Assembly: GCF_016734765.1 (NCBI RefSeq)
Contig: NZ_JAERQE010000027.1
Coordinates: forward strand, 1 to 64,000
DNA: 64,000 bases
Direction: 5' to 3'
DNA from: Microvirga soli
Lineage (GTDB): Bacteria; Pseudomonadota; Alphaproteobacteria; Rhizobiales; Beijerinckiaceae
The notes below the pieces were generated by a model. The model worked only from the letters and a program-made list of their open reading frames with translations, did no database searches and was not told the DNA's origin. This document shows positions 52,428 to 62,295 of the stretch, piece after piece. The translations under genes were made by a program, and so were the position numbers. Within the stretch, counting starts at the first letter, position 1, and every line of letters starts with the position of its first letter.

Positions 52428-53315
52428 CTAAGGTTTCCGCACGGATGCAGCTTCACCCGCTTGGAGCAGCCCCTGGAGACCGTCCCGATACGTTGGGTAG
52501 CGGAGCTTTACGCCAAGGTCCGATTTGATCCGCATGTTCCGAACGCGCTTGTTATCTTCGTAGAAGGCGCGTGCCATGGGCGTCTGATTAGCCTCTTCGA
52601 AGGGAATCTCGGGTGGAGGTTCCCGACCAAGAAGCTCTGCCGCATAGGCAATCACATCCTGAGGCGGTCCGGGCTCATCGTCCGCCACGTTGTAGATGGC
52701 GTTCCGGCTCGGCCTCTCGGTGGAAGCCATCAGAACCTGGGCGATATCCTCCGTGTGGATCCGGTTGAAGACCTGTCCTGGCTTGACGATGCGCTTGGCC
52801 GTGCCGTCTGCAACCTTCATCAGAGCATTTCGACCGGGGCCGTAGATGCCCGCGAGCCGGAAAATCTGCACCGCAAACGGAGCGCTCGCGCCGAGGTCGA
52901 GCCACTGCCGCTCGGCCTCAATCCGCTGGCGTGCCCGGGCGGATGCCGGATTGGGTGGCGTCCCCTCATCGACCCATCCACCGCCCGCATCCCCGTAGAC
53001 GCCCACGGTCGATAGATAACCGACCCAGCGCAGGCCAGGGGCTGCGGCGATGGCTTCGGCAAACTGCTCCAGGGCTGGATCTCGCCCTTCTGCCGGGGCT
53101 GCGGAAATCAAAAGGACTTCCGACTGTTCCAGATGCTGGAGAATAGCGGGATCGAAGTCCTTCCCATCGAAGCGGCAGGCCTGAATTCCCTCAACTACCA
53201 GTGCCTTCGCTTTCTCCACGGACCGGACAGTGCCGCCGACACTCGTGAAGCGGTGGCCGTAAAGGTGAATGAACTGGAGGGCGGTGTACCCTAAGCCGAA
53301 GACGAACAGTTTCAT
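52428..53315 (-). CDS. NAD-dependent epimerase-like atypical SDR (YeeZ-like)
   Basis: A 295-aa atypical short-chain dehydrogenase. N-terminal LFVFGLGYTALQF is a Rossmann motif; YLSTVGVYGDAGGGWVDE and FRLAGIYGPGRNAL follow the extended-SDR/YeeZ pattern; RIHTEDIAQVL and YNVADDEP are also conserved. The usual YxxxK pair is not obvious, so catalytic activity is uncertain. Start: ATG at 53315 (MKLFVFG), which puts the nucleotide fold at the N-terminus. Alone on its strand, with no functional partner. Confidence 0.83.
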   Translation of the reverse strand: MKLFVFGLGYTALQFIHLYGHRFTSVGGTVRSVEKAKALVVEGIQACRFDGKDFDPAILQHLEQSEVLLISAAPAEGRDPALEQFAEAIAAAPGLRWVGYLSTVGVYGDAGGGWVDEGTPPNPASARARQRIEAERQWLDLGASAPFAVQIFRLAGIYGPGRNALMKVADGTAKRIVKPGQVFNRIHTEDIAQVLMASTERPSRNAIYNVADDEPGPPQDVIAYAAELLGREPPPEIPFEEANQTPMARAFYEDNKRVRNMRIKSDLGVKLRYPTYRDGLQGLLQAGEAASVRKP

Positions 53316-53524
53316 GAGACCGCGGTGGATTGAGGCAATGGCAGGCAACTTAGAGGCTTAGAAGCGGCGCAGCAATCAATAGGGACGTGAACTCTCATTT
53401 CTCAGAGGTGCTGTCGTTTCGGTTGATCGCGCTTCGAACTCCCGCCATAAACCTGTGCCGAGGCAAGCCTGATATCGTGAGTCCCGCAGCTTGGCTCTTG
53501 AAATCCGGGCCCTGGAGGTGAGCG

Positions 53525-54673
53525 ATGGTCCTGACCAACCAAGACATGGTCGAGCTGGTGGCGTTCCGGCGCAAGCTCCACAGCAAGCCTGAGCTCTCCC
53601 GGCAAGAGGCAGACACGGCCCGCGAGGTTCAAGCTTTTCTCAAGGCGACTCATCCGGACTGGGCCCTCACCGACCTTGGTGGCCATGGGATCGCAGCGGT
53701 CTACGAAGGCCGTGAGCCTGGGCCGACCGTAATGGTGCGCGCCGAGCTCGATGGGCTGCCGATTCAGGAAATCTCCGATGCGCCTCATCGCTCCGCCACG
53801 CCAGGTAAGGGACACCTATGCGGGCACGACGGGCACATGGCCATTCTCGCGGCACTGGCCCGGGAGCTCGGCCGACAGCGACCGCAGTGCGGCCGTGCCA
53901 TCCTGATGTTCCAGCCGGCGGAAGAGGACGGTTCCGGTGCGGCAGCTGTCGTGGCCGATCCGCGCTTCCGGCAGATTGCGCCAGATTTTGCATTCGCCTT
54001 GCATAACGTGCCGGGTCTGCCCTTCGGCCAAGTGGCGCTCACGGAGGGGCCGGTCAATTGCGCCTCGCGGGGCATGCGAATCGTGCTCACGGGCAAGACT
54101 GCCCATGCCTCCATGCCTGAGACCGGCCTCTCTCCTGTCAACGTCGTTGCCCAGCTGATGCCGCAGCTCACGGCCCTCGGCAGGGGCGGTCCAATGGAGG
54201 AGGGTTTCTCCATGGTGACGGTGACGCATGCAAGGATCGGCGAGCCGGCCTTCGGTGTAGCCCCGGCCCACGGGGAGATCTGGGCCACCCTCCGAACACT
54301 CACCGATTCAGGGATGGAGGAACTCTGCGCAAGTGCCGAGCAGCTGGTGCTAAGCGCTGCACGGGAGCAGGGACTGGGTGTGGAAGTGTCCTACGACGAC
54401 ATTTTCCACCATTGCGAGAATGCGCCGGAGGCGGTCGCGCATCTGCGCCAGGCGCTCGACGCCGAGGGGGTGTCTTATGACCGGGGCGATCTGCCGATCC
54501 GGGCTTCAGAGGATTTCGGACGCTTCGGTCAGAAGGCGCCTGCGGCCATGTTCTTCCTCGGTGCCGGGGAGAAGCACCCCAGCTTGCACAATCCGGATTA
54601 CGATTTTCCCGATGACCTGATCCCCATCGGGGCACGCGTATTCATGCGCACGATACGCAATCTGCTCGGATAG
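53525..54673 (+). CDS. M20-family amidohydrolase
   Basis: A 382-aa metal-dependent hydrolase of the M20D type (hippurate hydrolase / IAA-amino acid hydrolase / N-acyl-amino-acid amidohydrolase). Metal motifs: KGHLCGHDGHMA, FQPAEEDGSGA and ALHNVPGLPFG; the dimerisation lid domain occupies residues about 180-290. No signal peptide. Start: ATG at 53525 just after GGAGGTGA. It removes acyl groups from amino acids or similar amides; the exact substrate is unknown. Single gene between divergent or convergent neighbours. Confidence 0.9.
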   Translation: MVLTNQDMVELVAFRRKLHSKPELSRQEADTAREVQAFLKATHPDWALTDLGGHGIAAVYEGREPGPTVMVRAELDGLPIQEISDAPHRSATPGKGHLCGHDGHMAILAALARELGRQRPQCGRAILMFQPAEEDGSGAAAVVADPRFRQIAPDFAFALHNVPGLPFGQVALTEGPVNCASRGMRIVLTGKTAHASMPETGLSPVNVVAQLMPQLTALGRGGPMEEGFSMVTVTHARIGEPAFGVAPAHGEIWATLRTLTDSGMEELCASAEQLVLSAAREQGLGVEVSYDDIFHHCENAPEAVAHLRQALDAEGVSYDRGDLPIRASEDFGRFGQKAPAAMFFLGAGEKHPSLHNPDYDFPDDLIPIGARVFMRTIRNLLG

Positions 54674-54688
54674 GGATTTCCTCGACCC

Positions 54689-55885
54689 TCAGAGCGGCAG
54701 GTTGCGCAGAGCTGATACGGCTTTCATCACGCCCCGAAGCTCGGCAAGGCCGCGCAAGCGGCCAATCGCCGGATAGCCCGGATGGGTCGGCTTGCCCACA
54801 TCGTCCAGAAGCTCGTGACCATGGTCGGGACGCATGGGGATGCGCCAATGTGCATCTCCGGCGTCCTTGCGGCGCTTCTGCTCCTCCAGCAGCACTGTCA
54901 CCAGGGCCACCATGTCGGTATCGCCGCCGAGGTGATCCGCTTCCATGAAGGAGCCATCCGGATCCTTCGCCACATTGCGCAGATGGGCGAACCAGATCCG
55001 GTTCGCAAAGCGCTTGGCAATCGCCGGAACCTCGTTGACGGGATTGGCTCCGAGGGAGCCGCTGCAGAGGGTAAGACCGTTTGCAGGCGAGTCCACAGCG
55101 TCGAGAATAAAGGCGATGTCATCCGCATTCGACACGATGCGCGGCAGTCCCATGAGAGGGCGCGGCGGATCATCGGGATGGATGCACATGCGGATGCCGA
55201 CTTCCTCCGCCGTCGGGATCACTTCGCGCAGGAAGCGGGCGAGGTTCTCTCGGAGTGCCTTCGCGTCGATGTCCCGATAGCGGTCGAGCATGGCGCGCAA
55301 GCCAGGGATATCGTATCGGTCATAGGCGCCGGGCAGGCCGGCCATGATATTTGAGAGAAGCTGGCGCCGGTCCGCTTCCGACGAGCTGTCATACCACTCT
55401 CTTGCCTTCTCCAGGGCCTCCGAAGAATGGTCCGCTTCCGCACCGGGGCGCTCCAGCATGAAGCAATCAAAGGCGGCAAACTCATGCGCGTTGAAGCGCA
55501 GAGCCGTGCCGCCGCCGGGGAGAGGATAGGCGAGTTCGGTGCGTGTCCAGTCCACAACCGGCATGAAGTTGTAGCAGATCGTGGTGATGCCGCATTGGGC
55601 CAGATTGCGTAGCGATTGACGGTAGTTGTCGAACAGAGGCGTCAGGTCGCCTTCGCCGATCTTGATGCCCTCATGAACAGGCAGGCTCTCGACCACACTC
55701 CAGCGCAGGCCGAGCGAGGGATCGGCAGCAATGAGCGCCTTGCGCTTTTCGATTTCCTCGATGCTCCAGACGACGCCGTACGGAATGTGGTGCAGCGCCG
55801 TCACGATCCCGGTCGCGCCGGTCTGGCAGACATGGGACAGCTTGATGACGTCTTCAGGGCCGAACCAGCGCCAAGCTTGTTCCAT
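54689..55885 (-). CDS. uxuA: Mannonate dehydratase UxuA
   Basis: A 398-aa enzyme converting D-mannonate to 2-keto-3-deoxy-D-gluconate, the third step of glucuronate breakdown. Family segments: MEQAWRWFGP, TGIVTALHHIPYG, NFMPVVDWTRT, MCIHPDDPP (metal His/Asp), TLCSGSLGA and RPDHGHEL. Start: ATG at 55885, with AGAGG seven bases upstream. It follows the FCD regulator by 44 nt on the same strand, and faces uxaC and uxuB in the divergent operon, which together complete the path from glucuronate. Confidence 0.95.
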   Translation of the reverse strand: MEQAWRWFGPEDVIKLSHVCQTGATGIVTALHHIPYGVVWSIEEIEKRKALIAADPSLGLRWSVVESLPVHEGIKIGEGDLTPLFDNYRQSLRNLAQCGITTICYNFMPVVDWTRTELAYPLPGGGTALRFNAHEFAAFDCFMLERPGAEADHSSEALEKAREWYDSSSEADRRQLLSNIMAGLPGAYDRYDIPGLRAMLDRYRDIDAKALRENLARFLREVIPTAEEVGIRMCIHPDDPPRPLMGLPRIVSNADDIAFILDAVDSPANGLTLCSGSLGANPVNEVPAIAKRFANRIWFAHLRNVAKDPDGSFMEADHLGGDTDMVALVTVLLEEQKRRKDAGDAHWRIPMRPDHGHELLDDVGKPTHPGYPAIGRLRGLAELRGVMKAVSALRNLPL

Positions 55886-55929
55886 GTCTATGCCTCTTCA
55901 GATTTGAGCCGATTGTATCGTCGCCGATC

Positions 55930-56658
55930 TCACGCACTGAGCGCCTCTGCAACAGCGTCCTGTTCAAATTCGAACAGATCGGGATGTTGCGCGGCAAGCT
56001 CCGGCAATGAGCGCAGAATCTCGCTTAAGTGCTGATACATGGCTTTCTCCGCCGCGACCGGATCGGAAGCCTTGATGGCATCGACGATCAACGCGTGCTG
56101 CGCCACGATGGTATGGCGCGGCGTGGCCTGCTTCACGTCCAGATATCTGACCCGGTCCATCTGAGGCTTCACATCCTCGATCATGCGCCAAGCTGCCGGC
56201 CTGCCGGCGGCTTCTGCCAAGAGGCGATGAAACTCCTCATCAAGGGCCATGAAGCCATCCGACGAGGTGGCGCGCTGTGCTCGGCGCTGCCGGGTCAGGC
56301 TGGCACTCAATTCAGCGAGGAGCACAGGCGTGGCCTTGAGGGCAGCCTCGCGTACGACTGCACATTCAACAGCCTGACGGATGAAGCGGGCATCATCCAC
56401 GGCAGCTCTTGAGATCTTGACCACTTGAGTGCCGCGCTGGGGCAAAACCCGCACCAATCCTGCTTCACTCAGCTTGATCAGAGCCTCTCGCACGGGCGAG
56501 CGGCTGACACCGAATCGCTGCGCAAGGTCTTGTTCCGACAACATCTCCCCGGGCGCAATCCGCATGCTGACAATGGCCTGACGCAAGGCGCGCGTGACCT
56601 GCCGGGCCATGGGTTCGCGGCTGACATCGAGTTTCGCAAGGGGGCTTCTCTCATTCAT
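55930..56658 (-). CDS. FCD-domain GntR regulator of the hexuronate genes
   Basis: A 242-aa regulator with winged helix GEMLSEQDLAQRFGVSRSPVREALIKLSEAGLV and an FCD domain (MALDEEFHRLLAEAAG; His in TIVAQHALIVDAI). Start: ATG at 56658; a GTG at 56667 is an alternative, and neither has a strong ribosome-binding site. Its place between uxuA and the divergent uxaC operon makes it the likely hexuronate regulator, analogous to ExuR/UxuR of enterics, with a uronate or 2-keto-3-deoxygluconate as effector. Confidence 0.87.
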   Translation of the reverse strand: MNERSPLAKLDVSREPMARQVTRALRQAIVSMRIAPGEMLSEQDLAQRFGVSRSPVREALIKLSEAGLVRVLPQRGTQVVKISRAAVDDARFIRQAVECAVVREAALKATPVLLAELSASLTRQRRAQRATSSDGFMALDEEFHRLLAEAAGRPAAWRMIEDVKPQMDRVRYLDVKQATPRHTIVAQHALIVDAIKASDPVAAEKAMYQHLSEILRSLPELAAQHPDLFEFEQDAVAEALSA

Positions 56659-56737
56659 AAGTGGCACACTACCATACTAGTAGACCATTGCAAACGGTTC
56701 TGGATCGTCTTATGGTCATCGGCAATGAGGCGCTTGA

Positions 56738-56756
56738 AAGTCACTGCAAATGACTT
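56738..56756. promoter_or_regulatory. Inverted repeat in the uxaC/regulator promoter region
   Basis: AAGTCA (56738-56743) and TGACTT (56751-56756) form an inverted repeat 26 nt before the uxaC start, in the 123-nt divergent region. The region also has the palindrome ACTAGT near the regulator start. Either could be an operator; neither matches a known uronate-regulator consensus clearly. Confidence 0.35.
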
Positions 56757-56781
56757 GCCAGACGCGCCAAGGGAGAACGCT

Positions 56782-58185
56782 ATGCTGATCCATCCGGACC
56801 GGCTTTTTCCGGTAGAGCCCGCTGCCCGCGAGGTGGCGCGCAGGCTTTATGCGGAGATCAGGGATCTGCCCATCATCTCCCCGCACGGGCATACGGATCC
56901 GCGTTGGTATGCGGACAACGAGCCGTTCCCCGATCCGGCGACGCTATTCGTCGTTCCCGATCACTACGTCTTCCGCATGCTCTACAGCCAGGGCGTGCGC
57001 CTCGAGGATCTTGGCATTCCAGTAAGGGATGGCAGTGCCGTCGAGCGTGATCCGCGGGCAATCTGGCGTCGCTTCGCTGCGCACTATCATCTCTTTCGCG
57101 GCACGCCGACGCGCGCTTGGCTCGATCACACCTTTGCAACACTGTTTGGCTTCACGGAGCGCCTTTCATCTGCCAATGCGGATGCCTATTACGATGGGAT
57201 CAATGAGGCTCTACGCACACCGGAGTTTCGGCCGCGCGCGCTCTTCGAGCGGTTCAGGATCGAAGCGATCGCCACCACAGAGAGTCCACTCGATCCGCTG
57301 AAGCACCATGAGACCATCCGCCAGTCCGGCTGGAAGGGCAGGGTGGTCACGGCCTACCGGCCTGATCCGGTCGTAGACCCCGAGTTCGAGGGGTTCCGGC
57401 AAAACCTTGCCCGTTTCGGCGAAATCACCGGATGCGACACCTCGACCTGGAGCGGCTATCTCGAGGCGCATCGCAAGCGGCGTGCCTTCTTTCGTGATTA
57501 TGGCGCGACCTCCACCGATCATGGACATCCGACAGCCAGAACAGCCAATCTCTCGCAGGTGGATGCGGAGGCCCTGTTCCGCCGCGTCTCGACGGAGAGC
57601 GTGAGCCCTGAGGATGCCGAGTTGTTCCGCGCACAGATGCTGACCGAGATGGCGGCAATGAGCGTGGAAGACGGCATGGTCCTGCAGATCCATCCCGGCT
57701 CCTTCCGTAACCATAACGAGGCGCTGTTCCGTCGCTTCGGCCGCGACATGGGCGCCGATATTCCCTCGCGGACCGACTACGTTCGAGCGCTCAAGCCGCT
57801 TCTCGACCGTTTCGGCAACGAGCCGAACCTGACGATCATCGTCTTCACCCTGGACGAGACCAGCTATTCCCGCGAACTGGCGCCGCTCGCCGGGCACTAC
57901 CCGGCCCTGAAGCTTGGTCCTGCCTGGTGGTTCTTCGACGCTCCCGAAGGCATGCGCCGCTTCCGTGAGCTCACGACGGAGACGGCCGGCTTCTACAACA
58001 CGGTCGGCTTCAACGACGACACTCGCGCCTACCTGTCGATTCCGGCCCGGCACGACGTAGCCCGCCGGGTTGACTGCGCCTATCTCGCCAATCTCGTGGT
58101 GACGCATCGTCTCGATGAGGATGAGGCGCACGAGGTGGCCTACGATCTCGCCTATCGCCTCGCGAAAGAGGCCTACAAGCTGTGA
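56782..58185 (+). CDS. uxaC: Glucuronate isomerase UxaC
   Basis: A 467-aa uronate isomerase converting D-glucuronate to D-fructuronate, or D-galacturonate to D-tagaturonate. An amidohydrolase-like barrel with the metal motif IISPHGHTDPRWYADN; further family parts are GWKGRVVTAYRPDPVVDPEF, LQIHPGSFRNHN and GPAWWFFD. Start: ATG at 56782, with GGGAGA five bases upstream; the frame is open further upstream but crosses the regulator. First gene of the operon uxaC-binding protein-ATPase-permease-permease-uxuB. Confidence 0.95.
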   Translation: MLIHPDRLFPVEPAAREVARRLYAEIRDLPIISPHGHTDPRWYADNEPFPDPATLFVVPDHYVFRMLYSQGVRLEDLGIPVRDGSAVERDPRAIWRRFAAHYHLFRGTPTRAWLDHTFATLFGFTERLSSANADAYYDGINEALRTPEFRPRALFERFRIEAIATTESPLDPLKHHETIRQSGWKGRVVTAYRPDPVVDPEFEGFRQNLARFGEITGCDTSTWSGYLEAHRKRRAFFRDYGATSTDHGHPTARTANLSQVDAEALFRRVSTESVSPEDAELFRAQMLTEMAAMSVEDGMVLQIHPGSFRNHNEALFRRFGRDMGADIPSRTDYVRALKPLLDRFGNEPNLTIIVFTLDETSYSRELAPLAGHYPALKLGPAWWFFDAPEGMRRFRELTTETAGFYNTVGFNDDTRAYLSIPARHDVARRVDCAYLANLVVTHRLDEDEAHEVAYDLAYRLAKEAYKL

Positions 58186-58235
58186 CACGGGACATGGAGC
58201 AAAAGAGCCATGTCGCACAGAACTGGAGGAAGAAC

Positions 58236-59423
58236 ATGACGAATCTGATCACCAGACGGACCTTCGTCGGCAGTGTCGCCGGCGCAGCAGGCGTCGCCGC
58301 TTTCGGCGGTTCGGGCTTTGCCCAAGCCAACCTGCCGGCGAGCCCGGTCACGCTCAACATCATTGATGTCGCGGGAAATCTCGCGCTGACGCAGAAGGCC
58401 ATCGAGAACTACCGCAAGGCGAAGCCGAACCTCGTCTCGCGCATCAGCTTCACCAAGGCGACGGCTCCTGAACTCGCCGGCAAGATCAAGGCGCAGCAGG
58501 ATGCGGGCCGCGTCGACATCGACCTCGTGCTCACGGGTACCGATGCCCTCTCCGCTGGCATCGAGCAGAAGCTCTGGGTCGATCTGATCCCTGGTCATGC
58601 AAATGCGCTGCCGAAGCTCGACGACATCTATCTGCCGGCTGCGGCGAAGATGCAGGGATTGGCTAAGGGGCAAGGCGTCGTCGTGACCTATTATCCGTCT
58701 GGTCCGCTGCTCGAGTACATGCCCGACAAGGTCAAGACGGTTCCGACCACGGCTGAGGAACTGCTCGCTTATACCAAGGCCAATCCGGGTCGCTTCCTCT
58801 ATGCGCGTCCTGCCAATTCCGGCCCGGGCCGCACCTTCATCATGGGCCTTCCCTACATTCTGGGTGACAGCAATCCGCAGGATCCAGCCAAGGGTTGGGA
58901 CAAGACCTGGGCGTTCCTGAAGGAGCTGGGGCAGAACATCGAGTATTACCCGTCCGGCACCGGCGCGGTGATGAAGGAGCTGGGCGAAGGCTCCCGCGAC
59001 ATGACTGTGTCGACCACCGGCTGGGACATCAACCCGCGCGTCCTCGGCGTCGTGCCGAAGGAGGCCAAGGTGGCGGCCCTCAAGGGCTTCCACTGGGTAG
59101 CGGATGCGCACTACATGTGCGTGCCCAAGGGCCTGTCGAACGAGAAGGTTGCTGTTCTTCTCGACCTCATGAACTTCCTGCTCACCAAGGAGCAGCAGGC
59201 CTATACCTACGATGAGGGCTACTTCTATCCGGGTCCAGCTGTGAAGGGCGTGACACTCGACATGGCGCCGCCTGAGAGCCAGGCCGCTATAAAGGAGTTC
59301 GGCCGTCCCGAATACGAGAAGTGGATCGCCGAGAACCCGATCGAATTGCCGCTTCAGCCCGAGCAGATGGTCGTCGCCTTCCGCATGTGGGACGAGCAGG
59401 TCGCCGGCGGCAAGCGCAAGTAA
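58236..59423 (+). CDS. Extracellular solute-binding protein (polyamine/iron-type), likely for hexuronates
   Basis: A 395-aa binding protein of the PotD/SBP_bac type. The N-terminus (TRRTFVGSVAGAAGVAAFGG) has a twin-arginine-like signal. The core begins VTLNIIDVAGNLALTQKAIENYR. Start: ATG at 58236, preceded by GGAGGAAG. Located between uxaC and the ATPase gene, so its ligand is predicted to be glucuronate, galacturonate or an oligouronide, although its family generally binds polyamines, iron or sulfonates. Unlike the other three binding-protein genes in the window, it has no stem-loop after it (21-nt gap). Confidence 0.85.
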   Translation: MTNLITRRTFVGSVAGAAGVAAFGGSGFAQANLPASPVTLNIIDVAGNLALTQKAIENYRKAKPNLVSRISFTKATAPELAGKIKAQQDAGRVDIDLVLTGTDALSAGIEQKLWVDLIPGHANALPKLDDIYLPAAAKMQGLAKGQGVVVTYYPSGPLLEYMPDKVKTVPTTAEELLAYTKANPGRFLYARPANSGPGRTFIMGLPYILGDSNPQDPAKGWDKTWAFLKELGQNIEYYPSGTGAVMKELGEGSRDMTVSTTGWDINPRVLGVVPKEAKVAALKGFHWVADAHYMCVPKGLSNEKVAVLLDLMNFLLTKEQQAYTYDEGYFYPGPAVKGVTLDMAPPESQAAIKEFGRPEYEKWIAENPIELPLQPEQMVVAFRMWDEQVAGGKRK

Positions 59424-59444
59424 GAACGAACCCAAGGACCCGCG

Positions 59445-60530
59445 ATGACCATAGCCCTTTCCCAATTCGACGAAGTCCGGCTCGATCGTGTGAGCCGCGA
59501 TTTCGGGGCACTCAATGCCTTGCGCGACGTCTCCCTCACCATCCGTCGGGGCGAGTTCATCGCCCTGCTCGGACCCTCAGGCTGCGGGAAGTCGACGACA
59601 TTGAACTGCATCGCGGGTCTTCTTCCTGTGACTGGTGGAGCGATCTGGCTCGACAAGAACCGGGTCGACACCCTGCGCCCCGAGGAGCGCGGGTTCGGCA
59701 TGGTGTTCCAGAACTATGCGCTCTTCCCCCACCTCAATGTTCGCCAGAACATCGGCTTCGGCCTGAAGATGCGCGGGCGGCCGAAGGCGGAGATCGACCG
59801 CAAGGTCGATGAAGCCCTGAGCCTAGTCCGCCTTCAAGGGCAGGAGAACAAGCTGCCGGGTCAGCTCTCCGGCGGCCAGCAACAGCGCGTGGCAATCGCC
59901 CGCGCCATCGTCATCGAGCCGCCCCTGGTGCTGATGGACGAGCCGCTCTCCAACCTCGATGCCAAGCTGCGGCTTGAGATGCGGGCGGAGATCCGGCGCA
60001 TTCACAACGAGCTTGGAGCAACGACCATCTACGTGACCCATGACCAGGACGAGGCCCTGTCGCTTGCCGACAGGATCGTCGTCCTGCGTGACGGCGTGGT
60101 GCGTCAGGTCGGCGCGCCTAGGGAGCTCTATGAGGCGCCGGCTCACTTCGATGTGGCCGACTTCATGGGTTTCCGCAACAAGCTGAAAGGACAGGTCGTG
60201 GCTATTGAGGGCGACCGTACGATCCTCGATGTGGAGGGCGCCCGGATCAGCGGTGTCGCCCGTGAGCGGGTCTCCGTCGGCTCAACCGCCTATGCTGCCA
60301 TTCGATCCGATGACCTCGAAGTCGGCGAGGCCGGGCCGAACGCCATTGCCGCTACCGTCGACACCATCGAGTATCGCGGGCGCGAGTTCGTCGGAACCGC
60401 CCATTCAGCCGGCGGTCTGGATTTCGTGTTCCGGTCTCATGTATCGGTGGAGCCGGGATCCAGGATTCACCTGCGGACGGAGGACGAGCGCATTCTCGTC
60501 TTCGCGGAGCCTGTCCAAGGGAGGCATTGA
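59445..60530 (+). CDS. ABC transporter ATPase (PotA type)
   Basis: A 361-aa importer ATPase. Walker [11 protein letters not shown]-loop [13 protein letters not shown], signature [14 protein letters not shown], Walker [14 protein letters not shown]; the C-terminal TOBE-type regulatory domain is at about 245-355. It is of the PotA/FbpC/UgpC group. Start: ATG at 59445, with no strong ribosome-binding site but directly downstream of the binding-protein gene. The stop overlaps the next ATG by one base (TGATG). It should energise the hexuronate-linked importer. Confidence 0.9.
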   Translation: MTIALSQFDEVRLDRVSRDFGALNALRDVSLTIRRGEFIALLGPSGCGKSTTLNCIAGLLPVTGGAIWLDKNRVDTLRPEERGFGMVFQNYALFPHLNVRQNIGFGLKMRGRPKAEIDRKVDEALSLVRLQGQENKLPGQLSGGQQQRVAIARAIVIEPPLVLMDEPLSNLDAKLRLEMRAEIRRIHNELGATTIYVTHDQDEALSLADRIVVLRDGVVRQVGAPRELYEAPAHFDVADFMGFRNKLKGQVVAIEGDRTILDVEGARISGVARERVSVGSTAYAAIRSDDLEVGEAGPNAIAATVDTIEYRGREFVGTAHSAGGLDFVFRSHVSVEPGSRIHLRTEDERILVFAEPVQGRH

Positions 60531-61441
60531 TGGACGCCGTTGCTCACGCGCCTGCCGTGGAACACGGACCCAGCCTGCGCCAGCGTCTGGCGGCTCGTGG
60601 TTTCGACGCGGTGACCCTCCTCGTCGTTCCTGCCGCCATTTTCACGCTGCTGCTCTTTGTCTATCCCTTCGCCTTCGGCTTCGTTCTGTCGTTCGAGCCG
60701 AAGGGTGGTGGAGACTGGCTCGCCAACTACAGGCGCTTCTTCTCGGATCCGTTTCTCTACGAGACGATTGCCAACACGCTCCGGCTCGCAATTCCCGTCA
60801 CGCTCGTCAACCTTTTGCTGGCTGTACCGATCGCGTTCCGCGTGCGCCTGATGCGGCGCCAGCGCCTTCTGACCACGATCCTCGTTCTGCCGATCACTCT
60901 CGGCACGGTTCTCGTGGCTGAAGGGCTGTTGAACTACCTCGGACCGCAAGGCTGGTTCAACCGCACCTTGCTCACCTTCGGTCTGATTTCGCAGCCATTG
61001 AAGCTTGTTCACAATTATTGGGGCGTTTTCGCCTCGCTGGTGATCACGGGCTTCCCGTTCACCTTCCTGCTGACCCTCTCCTACGTGACGGGCATCGATC
61101 CGGCACTCGAGCAGGCGGCCGCGACCCTCGGCGCCAGTGCGTGGCAGCGTTTCCGCCATGTGTACCTACCGCTGCTGATGCCGGGCTTTGCCATCACGTT
61201 TTGCCTGTCCTTCGTGCAGGCTTTCTCGGTGTTTCCTTCAGCGGTGCTGCTCGGGGAGCCCGCAGGCGTCACCCGGGTCATCTCGATTGCGGCAGCAACG
61301 GCGGCATTCGAGGAATACGACTACTCCATGGCCTCCGCGATTGCGATGATCATGGGCTTCGTCCAGCTTGCCATCGTCGTGGTGGTGCTCGCCTCCCGCG
61401 GGTTGTTCTACCGCGGTCCGGCCTCCGGCGCGAAAGGGTAA
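60530..61441 (+). CDS. ABC transporter permease (PotB type)
   Basis: A 303-aa inner-membrane permease with about six helices. The N-terminus has a long first helix (VTLLVVPAAIFTLLLFVYPF); the EAA-type loop EQAAATLGASAWQRFRHVYLPLLMPG contacts the ATPase. Start: ATG at 60530, five bases after GGGAGG; a TTG at 60527 is also in frame but less likely. Partner of the second permease, 4 nt downstream. Confidence 0.88.
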   Translation: MDAVAHAPAVEHGPSLRQRLAARGFDAVTLLVVPAAIFTLLLFVYPFAFGFVLSFEPKGGGDWLANYRRFFSDPFLYETIANTLRLAIPVTLVNLLLAVPIAFRVRLMRRQRLLTTILVLPITLGTVLVAEGLLNYLGPQGWFNRTLLTFGLISQPLKLVHNYWGVFASLVITGFPFTFLLTLSYVTGIDPALEQAAATLGASAWQRFRHVYLPLLMPGFAITFCLSFVQAFSVFPSAVLLGEPAGVTRVISIAAATAAFEEYDYSMASAIAMIMGFVQLAIVVVVLASRGLFYRGPASGAKG

Positions 61442-61445
61442 GCCG

Positions 61446-62288
61446 ATGATCCGCGATACCACAATCGGCTCCAAACTCTGGGCTGCTGCCATCTGGGCAA
61501 CCGTCGGCTTCTTCGTCCTCAACCTTTTCGCCATGATCGCCACTGTGGTGACGAGTTCCTTCGCCACCCGCTGGCTTGGCACCTGGCTCCCGGCAGGCTG
61601 GACCACGCGCTGGTACTCCTCCGCCTGGAGCGAGTTCCAGCTTTGGGACGTCCTGGTCGTCACGTTTCAGGTCATCGGCGCCGTGGTCTTCATCTCAGGG
61701 GCGCTGGGTGTCACCGCGGCCTATGCGTTAGCCCGCCGTGATTTTCCCGGAAAGCGGCTTCTCGTGCTGCTCTTCCTGCTGCCGCTCCTGATCCCTTCGA
61801 TGACCTTCGGCATCCCGCTGGCCACGGTGCTCTATCAGACGGGGCTGGCGGGCACATTCTGGGGCGTGGTGGCGGCCAATCTCGTGCCGACCGTGCCCTT
61901 CGTGATCCTGGTCATGATCCCTTTCATCGAGCAGATCGATCCGAAGATCGAGGCGGCGGCTCGTGTCTTCGGGGCCAACACCTTCAAGCTCTTCGTCTAC
62001 GTGCTCCTGCCGCTGCTTCTACCCGGCATTCTGGCGGCGCTGCTGCTGGTTCTGGTGCGCACCATTGCCATGTTCGAGCTGACCTTCCTCGTTGCAGGCC
62101 CGACCAGCCAAACCCTCGTGGTGGCGCTCTACTACTCCGTCTTCGCAGCCGGTGTGCGCGCCGTGCAGTCCATCGACGCGATGGCCGTGATCTACATGGT
62201 GACAACCCTGGTATGGCTCATCATTGCCCTGCGCTTCGTCAATCCGACGCAGATCGTCACCCGTGCAAAGCAGCAGCCGGCGCATTGA
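61446..62288 (+). CDS. ABC transporter permease (PotC type)
   Basis: A 280-aa inner-membrane permease with about six helices. The EAA-type loop is IEAAARVFGANTFKLFVYVLLPLLLPG. The conserved FLLPLLIPSMTFGIPLA helix is typical of the PotC group. Start: ATG at 61446 directly after the stop of the first permease. It completes the polyamine-type importer between uxaC and uxuB. Confidence 0.88.
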   Translation: MIRDTTIGSKLWAAAIWATVGFFVLNLFAMIATVVTSSFATRWLGTWLPAGWTTRWYSSAWSEFQLWDVLVVTFQVIGAVVFISGALGVTAAYALARRDFPGKRLLVLLFLLPLLIPSMTFGIPLATVLYQTGLAGTFWGVVAANLVPTVPFVILVMIPFIEQIDPKIEAAARVFGANTFKLFVYVLLPLLLPGILAALLLVLVRTIAMFELTFLVAGPTSQTLVVALYYSVFAAGVRAVQSIDAMAVIYMVTTLVWLIIALRFVNPTQIVTRAKQQPAH

Positions 62289-62295
62289 GGATCCA

